Assembly: GCA_050289805.1 (NCBI GenBank)
Contig: JBNKGL010000012.1
Coordinates: forward strand, 54,019-118,018
Length of the DNA stretch: 64,000 nucleotides
Source: JAUILA01 sp050289805
GTDB taxonomy: Bacteria > Bacteroidota > Bacteroidia > Cytophagales > Cyclobacteriaceae
Direction of reading: 5' to 3'
A model generated the notes under the pieces. That model did not search any database, had not been told where the DNA came from, and saw only the letters and a program-made list of their open reading frames with translations. This document shows, piece by piece, positions 55,498 to 62,577 of the stretch (position 1 is the stretch's first letter; each line of letters opens with the position of its first letter). The position numbers and the translations under genes were made by a program.

Positions 55498-56361
55498 CTA
55501 GCCTAGATAGGGTTTTAGTGCTTTACTTCGTGATGTGTGGCGTAAACGGCGAATTGCCTTTTCTTTGATCTGTCGAACGCGTTCACGGGTAAGATTAAAC
55601 TTCTCACCGATTTCTTCCAATGTCATGCTATGTTCACCATTCAGCCCGAAATACAATGTAATTACATCGGCTTCGCGCTGGGTAAGTGTCGATAACGCGC
55701 GTTGAACCTCACGGCGCAACGAATCATTCATCAATTCGGAATCAGGAGTTTCCTCAAGATCATTTTCCAATACATCCAGAAGGCTGTTTTCCTCACCTTG
55801 AACAAAAGGAGCATCCATCGACACGTGTCGGCCGGAAATTTTCATGGTATCCACTACTTCCGCTGTGGTCACCTCAAGCACTTCCGCCAACTCATCCGGA
55901 GATGGCTCACGCTCAAATTTTTGTTCAAGCTCTGAAAAGGTTTTAGAGATTTTGTTCAGTGAACCTACCCTGTTGAGGGGAAGGCGAACGATCCGTGACT
56001 GCTCGGCCAGTGCCTGCAGAATTGACTGACGGATCCACCATACCGCATAGGAGATAAATTTAAAACCCCGGGTTTCATCAAAGCGTTGTGCGGCTTTTAT
56101 GAGTCCGAGGTTTCCTTCATTGATCAGATCTCCAAGCGATAATCCCTGGTTCTGGTACTGTTTTGCGACAGAGACCACGAACCTGAGATTTGCTTTCGTT
56201 AACTTCTCGAGTGCCAGCTGATCCCCTTCCCTGATCCGCTGAGCAAGTTCGACTTCCTCATCGGGGGTGAGAAGATCCACCTTCCCGATTTCCTGCAGAT
56301 ACTTATCAAGGGACTGGCTCTCCCTATTGGTGATCTGTTTACTTATTTTTAGCTGTCTCAT
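55498..56361 (-). CDS. rpoD: Primary sigma factor (RpoD/SigA type)
   Basis: A 287-residue sigma-70, the short form of Bacteroidota lacking most of region 1.1. Region 1.2: SLDKYLQEIGKVDLLTPDEEVELAQRI; region 2: KANLRFVVSVAKQYQNQGLSLGDLINEGNLGLIKAAQRFD with FISYAVWWIRQSILQAL; region 3: RIVRLPLNRVGSLNKI; region 4 HTH: TLEEIGEKFNLTRERVRQIKEKAIRRLRH (key parts). It would recognise the -33/-7 promoters typical of the phylum. It is flanked by pnp upstream and has its own terminator. Confidence 0.96.
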   Translation of the reverse strand: MRQLKISKQITNRESQSLDKYLQEIGKVDLLTPDEEVELAQRIREGDQLALEKLTKANLRFVVSVAKQYQNQGLSLGDLINEGNLGLIKAAQRFDETRGFKFISYAVWWIRQSILQALAEQSRIVRLPLNRVGSLNKISKTFSELEQKFEREPSPDELAEVLEVTTAEVVDTMKISGRHVSMDAPFVQGEENSLLDVLENDLEETPDSELMNDSLRREVQRALSTLTQREADVITLYFGLNGEHSMTLEEIGEKFNLTRERVRQIKEKAIRRLRHTSRSKALKPYLG

Positions 56362-56446
56362 TCAATAAACGTCGATTTCCCTCAACAATTATGCGGGAAA
56401 TAAGGTAATGTTCCAAATAGGACAGCACGAAAATTATTAAAAATAT

Positions 56447-58582
56447 TTAAGAATTTTCTGTTTTCTTTTCAGGTTTTGGCAACAGAACCTTCCGTGAAAG
56501 GCGATATTTTCCTGTTTTTTTATCGATGTCGATCAATTTTACCGTAACATCTTCGCCTACTTCCATCACGCCATCCATGCTCTCAAGCCGTTCCCATTTA
56601 ATCTCGCTGATATGCAGCAATCCGTCTTTGCCAGGCATGAATTCGATGAACGCTCCGAAGGGCATGATCGATTTAACCTTACCTTCATAGACCTCACCAA
56701 TTTCCGGGGTGGCAGCAATGGCTTTCACGCGGTTTACAGCCGCGGTCATGTCATCCTTATTCACAGCGAAAATATTCACAACACCTTTATTATCAACCTC
56801 TTCGATCACAATCGTTGCTCCGGTTTCCTTCTGGATTTCCTGGATAACCTTTCCACCAGGTCCGATAACCGCCCCGATCATTTCACGATCAATTTTCAGT
56901 ACAACAGAACGTGGTGCATTCGGCTTCAGATCCTCACGCGGAGCATCAAGGGTTTTCTTCATTTCATTCAGAATATGAAGTCTTCCCTGCTTCGCCTGAT
57001 CCAGCGCTTTCTTCAATACTTCGTACGACAGACCATCCACTTTGATGTCCATCTGCGTAGCAGTAATTCCGTCAGCCGTTCCGGTTACTTTAAAGTCCAT
57101 GTCTCCCAGGTGATCCTCATCTCCAAGGATATCGGAAAGAATCGCATATTTGCCCGTCTTGCTGTCGGAAATCATACCCATCGCAATTCCCGATACAGGC
57201 TTTGCAATTTGAATTCCGGCATCCATCAGTGCCAGCGATCCGGCACAAACCGTCGCCATGGAGGATGAACCATTTGATTCAAGAATATCTGAAACCACAC
57301 GGATTGTGTATGGATTTTCCTTCGGAAGCTGGCCTTTCAACGCTCTCCATGCCAGGTTTCCATGTCCCACTTCACGACGACCGGGTCCGCGGTTCGGACG
57401 AACCTCACCGGTTGAGAATGCAGGGAAATTATAGTGCAGCATGAATTTGTTCGATCCGGAGTACATGGCTCCGTCGATCAGCTGCTCATCCATTTTGGTT
57501 CCAAGGGTAACGGTGGTAAGTGACTGTGTCTCTCCACGCGTAAATACCGCTGATCCATGTGTCATGGGTAGGTAGTCGACTTCCGACCAGATCGGACGAA
57601 TCTCGTCCATTTTCCTTCCATCCAAACGAATGGTCTCGTCGAGTACAAGATTTCTGGCTGCCTCTTTCTGGATTTTCTTAAAATACTGGCTGATCATGAA
57701 TTCATCGTATTCATGTTCCTCGCCCAGGCTTGCCATAAAGTCCTCTTTGATTTTCTTAATGCCTTCGGAACGCTCGGCCTTGTTCGGGTTCGCTTTCTGA
57801 ACGACTGCATAAATCTTATCGTACAGTTCCTTTTGCATGCGCTCCATGAGCGCTTCGTCGTTATTTTCGTGATTATATTCACGCTTCACCGTCTTACCGG
57901 CTTCTTTTTCCATTTCTTTCTGTACTTCACACTGAACCTTAATAGCGTCATGTGCTATCCTGATCGCTTCCAGCATGTCATCCTCCGATACCTCCAGCAT
58001 TTCGCCTTCAACCATCAGAATATTATCGATAGTAGCCGCTACGATCATATCAATATCGGCTTCCTCTTTTTGGGCTTTCGTAGGATTGATCACGAATTCA
58101 CCATTTACACGAGCTACGCGTACTTCTGAAATCGGACCGTTAAACGGGATATCCGATACCGCCAGCGCTGCCGATGCAGCAAGCGCTGCCAGTGAATCAG
58201 GCAGGGCGTCTTCGTCACCCGAGATCAATGATATGGCTATTTGTGTATCAGCGTGGTAATCATCCGGAAACATGGGCCGGATGGCTCTGTCTACAAGACG
58301 GCTGATGAGTATTTCATAGTCTGATAACCGGCCTTCCCTCTTCAGGAATCCACCGGGCACCTTGCCTGTACTGGCAAATTTTTCCTGGTAGTCAACCGAT
58401 AATGGTAAAAAATCGACATTTTCCTTTGCATCCTTTGCGGATACGACTGTCGCTAACAGCATGGTGTTACCCATACGCACGACGACTGAACCGTCGGCCT
58501 GTTTTGCTAGTTTACCTGTTTCAATAGAGATTTCTCGCCCGTCTGGCAGGCTGAATGATTTGTTAATAATGTTGAGTTGCAT
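56447..58582 (-). CDS. pnp: Polynucleotide phosphorylase
   Basis: A 711-residue 3'-5' phosphorolytic exoribonuclease. Two RNase PH domains (about 5-225 and 320-545; KVPGGFLKREGRLSDYEILISRLVDR, RTNRG-type PNRGPGRREVGHGNLAWRAL), a helical linker, a KH domain (about 560-620; REMIGAVIGPGGKVIQEIQ) and an S1 domain (about 625-695; GEVYEGKVKSIMPFGAFIEF). The catalytic segment MGMISDSKTGKYAILSDILGDEDHLGDMDFKV (key parts) is intact. Gene order rpsO-pnp is conserved widely; the intergenic region has two hairpins. Confidence 0.97.
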   Translation of the reverse strand: MQLNIINKSFSLPDGREISIETGKLAKQADGSVVVRMGNTMLLATVVSAKDAKENVDFLPLSVDYQEKFASTGKVPGGFLKREGRLSDYEILISRLVDRAIRPMFPDDYHADTQIAISLISGDEDALPDSLAALAASAALAVSDIPFNGPISEVRVARVNGEFVINPTKAQKEEADIDMIVAATIDNILMVEGEMLEVSEDDMLEAIRIAHDAIKVQCEVQKEMEKEAGKTVKREYNHENNDEALMERMQKELYDKIYAVVQKANPNKAERSEGIKKIKEDFMASLGEEHEYDEFMISQYFKKIQKEAARNLVLDETIRLDGRKMDEIRPIWSEVDYLPMTHGSAVFTRGETQSLTTVTLGTKMDEQLIDGAMYSGSNKFMLHYNFPAFSTGEVRPNRGPGRREVGHGNLAWRALKGQLPKENPYTIRVVSDILESNGSSSMATVCAGSLALMDAGIQIAKPVSGIAMGMISDSKTGKYAILSDILGDEDHLGDMDFKVTGTADGITATQMDIKVDGLSYEVLKKALDQAKQGRLHILNEMKKTLDAPREDLKPNAPRSVVLKIDREMIGAVIGPGGKVIQEIQKETGATIVIEEVDNKGVVNIFAVNKDDMTAAVNRVKAIAATPEIGEVYEGKVKSIMPFGAFIEFMPGKDGLLHISEIKWERLESMDGVMEVGEDVTVKLIDIDKKTGKYRLSRKVLLPKPEKKTENS

Positions 58583-58621
58583 AAAAATTAAATGATTATT
58601 CTTTTTTTCCGATTGGCCGCT

Positions 58622-58647
58622 TGCCTGTACGTTCTTTTACGCAGGCA
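58622..58647 (-). promoter_or_regulatory. Leader hairpin between rpsO and pnp
   Basis: Stem TGCCTG/CAGGCA, a two-base TA bulge on one side, then CGT/ACG with a 6-base loop and no U-run. It lies in the likely pnp 5' leader, where E. coli has an RNase III-processed hairpin used for autoregulation. A similar role here is inferred from position only. Confidence 0.4.
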
Positions 58648-58652
58648 TAAAG

Positions 58653-58680
58653 AAAAGGGGAACACTTAACTGTCCCCCTT
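58653..58680 (-). terminator. Terminator-like hairpin after rpsO
   Basis: AAGGGG-ACA / TGT-CCCCTT stem with one mismatch and a 6-base loop, followed on the minus strand by TTCTTTA. It starts 10 bp after the rpsO stop. Confidence 0.65.
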
Positions 58681-58689
58681 CTACTGTTT

Positions 58690-58965
58690 TTATTTTCGTA
58701 ATTTCAATTCGCTGATGATCGCGCGGTAACGCTCGATATCAACTTTCTGAAGGTAGTTCAGCAATTTTCTGCGCTTACCTACCAGTTTCAGCAATCCCTG
58801 CTGAGTAGAATAGTCTTTCCTATTCTTTTTCATGTGTTCTGTGAGGTGATTGATGCGGTAGGTGAAAAGTGCAATCTGGGATTCGGCAGAACCGGTATCC
58901 TGTTTTGACTTCAACCGACCATGATTCTCAAACAGCTCTACTTTCTTCTCCGTCGATAAATACAT
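58690..58965 (-). CDS. rpsO: 30S ribosomal protein S15
   Basis: A 91-residue protein of the usual length. Conserved segments: TGSAESQIALFTYRINHLTEHMK (16S helix 22/23 contacts), KDYSTQQGLLKLVGKRRKLLNYLQ and the final YRAIISELKLRK. It binds the 16S central domain early in 30S assembly. It precedes pnp, as in many bacteria. Confidence 0.97.
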   Translation of the reverse strand: MYLSTEKKVELFENHGRLKSKQDTGSAESQIALFTYRINHLTEHMKKNRKDYSTQQGLLKLVGKRRKLLNYLQKVDIERYRAIISELKLRK

Positions 58966-59028
58966 AGCTAGTCTAAAGTTTAAAATTAAAGCGCAAAGGT
59001 AGCAATCGGGTAAATAAAGAACAAGTAC

Positions 59029-60783
59029 TTATCCTTTTATTTGCTTTCTCTTCCTTGCGAAATTCTTCTGATACCATGTCCTGAACCGTTCTATCTGCAC
59101 ATTGTAGAAATCTGAATCAAACAACCGCGCATCAAGCCGGGCTTGTCGAAGGAAAATAAAACCAACTGGTAGCAGCAAATAGTTGGCAGCCCAGATACCC
59201 ACCATGGGTGAGATTAATTCAGCCTTGGCCCATTTCTCACCGATTATACTGAGCACATAGAAAATGATAAAGAAAAGTATGGAAACCAGCACGGGTATTC
59301 CCAGTCCTCCCCTTTTAATGATGGAACCCAGGGGCGCGCCAATGAGGAACATCATAATACAGGCAAAGGAATTACTCAGGATCTTATGCCACTGAATTTC
59401 AAAAATGATCCTTTCCTTCTCAAGACGGTCTATTCTGGATTCATGAGTGAGTACCCGTTGTTTTCCCTGGCGTGCCAGGGTAAGTGCCGACTGCACCGTA
59501 CTGAGTGTTAAAGAATCTTCCAGCAGGAATTTGCGGATGTCGGCCTCTGAAGGAATACTATCGAGCTTGACCCCCGCACGACTCCTGTCGACCCGCCGAT
59601 TACGCACCTGGTTAATCCGGTTTTGAACTACCGACCCGGATTGGCCGAGTCTGGTAGCGTTGACTATTGGACCACGCAGGCTATCCGCCACACTTACGCT
59701 ATCTGCACTTGTTCTGAGGGAGTCAGGTTTAACTGTTAATGAATCTACTACAATCGAATCTCCTGGTGAACTGGCTGAATCCGCAGCTACCCGGAGTCTC
59801 ATCCTGGCAGCCCTCACTGAATCACGGTAGGCGCTATAGGATGCGAGTTGTACTGGCATATGAATCGTATCCTTTTGCAAATGATAGAAAAAGGCCTTTT
59901 TATTAAACCTGTACAGGTCCAGCTGTTCATCCATGATGTCAATGTTCAGTGAATCAACGTCTTCCACCAGTTCATTCAGGTTTCGCATGATACGGTTTGT
60001 CTGAAACAGGTTCTTATCGGTACGGTTAAGCGCAAAAGAAGAAAGATCCAGCACGAACTGACTATAGGAAAAGCTGCTGCGTGTTAGTGGTTCGGATATC
60101 GTGTTTACATTGCGGCCGGAAGTAGCATTACCTTCGATATAGGTATGTCCGTTATAGAGTTCGAGTTTTAGGTACCGTTCATTAAGAATGGTATACATCT
60201 TTCCGGAATCGGCCAGGGTCACTTTCTTGTTTCCCGAAACATCGCGATGATCATAGATAATCACATCACCAATTGTTTGTCCGTCTGAATATTTTTTATT
60301 CACCTTGATACTGAAGTCGGGAATTCCCTGGTAAAAGACCCCTTCACGAAGGTCCAGGGCAGGTTTTTTCTGTTTGATATCATACAGAAGGCTGTAGGCT
60401 TCCAGTGCGGCTTTCGGAACCAGGTTATTATTGGAATAGAACGCCACTCCCGTGAGTAAAATCACAAAAATGAAAATTGGAACCAGGGCACGGATGAGGG
60501 AAATTCCCGCACTTTTAATGGCCGTTAGTTCGAAGTGTTCACCCAGGTTACCGAAGGTCATCAAGGAAGACAGCAATACAGCCAGCGGGAATGCGGTAGG
60601 TGAAACGACGATACCGAAATAGAGGAAGAGCTGTGCCAGCAACCCATTGCTCAGGCCTTTGCCCATAAAGTCATCATAATATTTGAGCATCTGGACGTTG
60701 AGCAGGATAAAGACGACGACCACGAATGTCAGAAAAAATGGCCCCAGGAAAGAGCTGAGAATAAGCTTGTCGATCTTCTTCAT
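59029..60783 (-). CDS. LptF/LptG family permease (YjgP/YjgQ)
   Basis: A 584-residue inner-membrane protein of the LPS-transport ABC exporter. Three N-terminal helices (LILSSFLGPFFLTFVVVVFILLNVQML, LFLYFGIVVSPTAFPLAVLLSSLM, ALVPIFIFVILLTGVAFYSNN) precede the periplasmic beta-jellyroll, and three helices follow (about 475-570; FACIMMFLIGAPLGSIIKRGGLGIPVLVS). It is much longer than the E. coli proteins (about 360 aa) because of a Ser/Asp-rich insert at about 330-460, a feature of Bacteroidota members. Which of LptF or LptG it represents cannot be told here. Confidence 0.92.
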   Translation of the reverse strand: MKKIDKLILSSFLGPFFLTFVVVVFILLNVQMLKYYDDFMGKGLSNGLLAQLFLYFGIVVSPTAFPLAVLLSSLMTFGNLGEHFELTAIKSAGISLIRALVPIFIFVILLTGVAFYSNNNLVPKAALEAYSLLYDIKQKKPALDLREGVFYQGIPDFSIKVNKKYSDGQTIGDVIIYDHRDVSGNKKVTLADSGKMYTILNERYLKLELYNGHTYIEGNATSGRNVNTISEPLTRSSFSYSQFVLDLSSFALNRTDKNLFQTNRIMRNLNELVEDVDSLNIDIMDEQLDLYRFNKKAFFYHLQKDTIHMPVQLASYSAYRDSVRAARMRLRVAADSASSPGDSIVVDSLTVKPDSLRTSADSVSVADSLRGPIVNATRLGQSGSVVQNRINQVRNRRVDRSRAGVKLDSIPSEADIRKFLLEDSLTLSTVQSALTLARQGKQRVLTHESRIDRLEKERIIFEIQWHKILSNSFACIMMFLIGAPLGSIIKRGGLGIPVLVSILFFIIFYVLSIIGEKWAKAELISPMVGIWAANYLLLPVGFIFLRQARLDARLFDSDFYNVQIERFRTWYQKNFARKRKQIKG

Positions 60784-60828
60784 GCCGCTACTGCTACAAA
60801 AACGTAGCCAAAATTATGGAATATTTGG

Positions 60829-61224
60829 CTACCCCCCTACGGTTTCCTTGAGGTTATCGATGAGGCCTTCCCAGAGATCATAGAGTTCGTCGTTATCATC
60901 CATATCTGAATAGTCGGTGACCTTGATAAAGACACTTTGGGTAAGTTCGTTCAGTTCGAGCTTGAGTTCAAAGTATGAAGGGTCATCTTCATCTTCCTCA
61001 TCTTCCGGGAGAAACTCATAGCGGACGTAATGGTTTGTGCGATGTGAAACCATGACGGCAAAATGGTCTTCTTCATCCCAGATGAAGTTATATACTTTAT
61101 CCTCATTGATGGTAACGTCGTCGGCCATCCATTGCGCGAGGCCGGATGCAGAACTCAGATACGGGTAAAGCATTTTTTTTGAGGCGTTTATCTCAAAATC
61201 CGCAGTAAATAAATGCTTGCTCAT
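60829..61224 (-). CDS. START-like/SRPBCC domain protein
   Basis: A 131-residue cytoplasmic, very acidic protein. The pattern FTADFEINASKKMLYPYLSSASGLAQWMADDV, then YNFIWDEEDHFAVMV, YVRYEFLPEDEEDEDDPSYFELKLE and a C-terminal helix LYDLWEGLIDNLKETVGG match the START-like (AHSA1-related) family common in Bacteroidota, which has no known ligand. It is upstream of the Lpt permease gene on the same strand with a 45-bp gap. Confidence 0.82.
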   Translation of the reverse strand: MSKHLFTADFEINASKKMLYPYLSSASGLAQWMADDVTINEDKVYNFIWDEEDHFAVMVSHRTNHYVRYEFLPEDEEDEDDPSYFELKLELNELTQSVFIKVTDYSDMDDNDELYDLWEGLIDNLKETVGG

Positions 61225-61343
61225 AGGCTAATATAGGACTTTTGGGCACCTTTTCGCCCGGATGGCTTAATATAAATAAAAATAATCAGGTATTGGAAAA
61301 TAATTCACAAACTTCGTATGTTTGCGCTCCATTTCCGCCCCTT

Positions 61344-61493
61344 CGTTTCACAAGTGAAACTGCGGTGGATAGAAGGCGAGGTAGTTCCCACCTTCGCCAA
61401 AGCTTCGGTGGACGAAGCAGTTGGTTAGGGAGAAATACATATCCTCCATCTACGTTTCACAAGTGAAACTGCGGTGGATAGAAGGCGAGGTAG
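61344..61493 (+). repeat. 41-bp direct repeat ending inside tRNA-Met, with palindromic insert
   Basis: Identical 41-bp segments at 61344-61384 and 61453-61493. The second runs into the first ten bases of the tRNA gene. After the first copy, GGCGAGGTAG is followed by a GC-rich inverted segment (61388-61417, with CCACC/GGTGG and CTTCG/CGAAG arms) and then CAGTTGGTTAG (61418-61428), which equals the tRNA D-arm sequence. The region looks like a broken 5' copy of tRNA-Met. Confidence 0.8.
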
Positions 61494-61557
61494 CTCAGTT
61501 GGTTAGAGCGCAGGATTCATAACCCTGAGGTCACGAGTTCAACTCTCGTCCTCGCTA
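61484..61557 (+). tRNA. tRNA-Met (CAT)
   Basis: A 74-base cloverleaf: acceptor GGCGAGG/CCTCGCT (G1.T72 wobble), D-stem GCTC/GAGC, anticodon loop TTCATAA with CAT at 61518-61520, variable AGGTC, T-stem ACGAG/CTCGT with TTCAACT. CCA is not encoded. The anticodon stem has an A.C pair at its loop end. The elongator type is likely; a tRNA-Ile2 reading through lysidine modification of CAT is an alternative I cannot exclude. Confidence 0.93.
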
Positions 61558-61563
61558 CGTTTA

Positions 61564-61588
61564 AAGGCCGTTTTTACGGCCTTTTTTC
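61564..61588 (+). terminator. Intrinsic terminator after tRNA-Met
   Basis: AAAGGCCGT-TTT(T)-ACGGCCTTT stem followed by TTT, 6 bp after the tRNA. Confidence 0.85.
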
Positions 61589-61641
61589 ATTATGGGTACA
61601 ACATAGGTACAACAAATTGGCAATTCTTTGCCAGGTGATGA

Positions 61642-61980
61642 AAAAAATTCACAACAGTTGAAAAATTTTCAGATAGTTCTGATTTCCTCTTCTCTTTCAA
61701 GAAAATTAGAGGTGATTTGCCGGGAATTCATGCTGGTGAAAAAAGGAAAAAGCTCAACAAACAGCTCAAAAGGATTTCTGAAAAAATTGGAATCGCGAAA
61801 TTTACTATTTATTCCGCAAGACATACCTACGCAACCATGGGCAAGCGAAAGGGGGTTCCGGTATCTGTCATAAAGGAAAGTTTGGGCCATTCAAGCGAAG
61901 TGGTTACACAGTGTTATTTAGATTCGTTTGGAAATGAGGTTATTGATTCTTTTGACGAAATAATTTTAAAGGATTTATAA
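61642..61980 (+). pseudogene. Truncated tyrosine recombinase (phage/transposon integrase) remnant
   Basis: The last about 110 codons of an integrase remain. KLNKQLKRISEKIGIAKFTIYSARHTYATMGKRKG carries the R..H box (key ARHTYAT) and VSVIKESLGHSSEVVTQCYLDSF carries the LGHSS and catalytic Tyr segments. Upstream in frame there is a TGA at 61639 and no N-terminal or first catalytic Arg region, so the gene is a 3' fragment. It starts about 80 bp after a tRNA gene, the classic site for integrated elements, and points to a decayed genomic island running right. Confidence 0.85.
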
Positions 61981-62055
61981 ATGACTTGGCTGTCAGATTT
62001 GATCGTAGCTACTTCATCTTAGCTATTACAGTTTAATAAACACCCACCTGCTTAA

Positions 62056-62577
62056 TTAGTCCATTTTTGAGAAATCATTTATCTCAAACTTGCCGTCAGT
62101 ATAAAATAGATGAAGAGGATATTCATTAATTATGTCATCATTATAGGAATAAAGATTTATCTGAGTGTAAATCGTATTGGCATATTCCACCGGCCTATGA
62201 ATCTCGACAAAAATCATTTCTGAATGGTATTTTTTATATTCATCAAAACTGCTAAATGTTAAACCTTGGATTGTCGGTAATTCAAAACAATCAAATTTCT
62301 CAAGGTTCTCATGCAATTCAATATCCTTTACATTTTTACTAACAAGACCACTCCATTCACAAATTTGATTTTCTATAACAAATCCTAACTTCAAGTTAAT
62401 ATCCTCATCGGGAAAAAATTGCCTGAAATTTTCGCTTTCACTGGTTGTGAATAGATCATCCCTAATGAAAATCAATACTTTTTCTATTGAAAACTCTGTA
62501 TTCTCACTTTCTTGTTTCCCTTCACAAGAAATTGTTATTAGCGATAGTATCAAGACTGTCAATCTCAAGTGTGTCAT
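62056..62577 (-). CDS. Hypothetical lipoprotein coupled to the RHS gene, 173 aa
   Basis: Signal MTHLRLTVLILSLITISC with a lipobox ending in Cys18. The mature protein is acidic and mixed alpha/beta; I recognise no family. Its ATG overlaps the TGA of the RHS gene (ATGA), so translation is coupled. An immunity or accessory protein for the RHS C-terminal region is possible, but a lipoprotein is not the commonest form of immunity protein. Base composition is more AT-rich than the housekeeping genes to the left. Confidence 0.75.
   Translation of the reverse strand: MTHLRLTVLILSLITISCEGKQESENTEFSIEKVLIFIRDDLFTTSESENFRQFFPDEDINLKLGFVIENQICEWSGLVSKNVKDIELHENLEKFDCFELPTIQGLTFSSFDEYKKYHSEMIFVEIHRPVEYANTIYTQINLYSYNDDIINEYPLHLFYTDGKFEINDFSKMD

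Noticed and set aside
61628..61873. 81-aa ORF over the integrase remnant
   Set aside because: Different frame from the ARHTYAT/LGHSS coding frame; composition is random-like.
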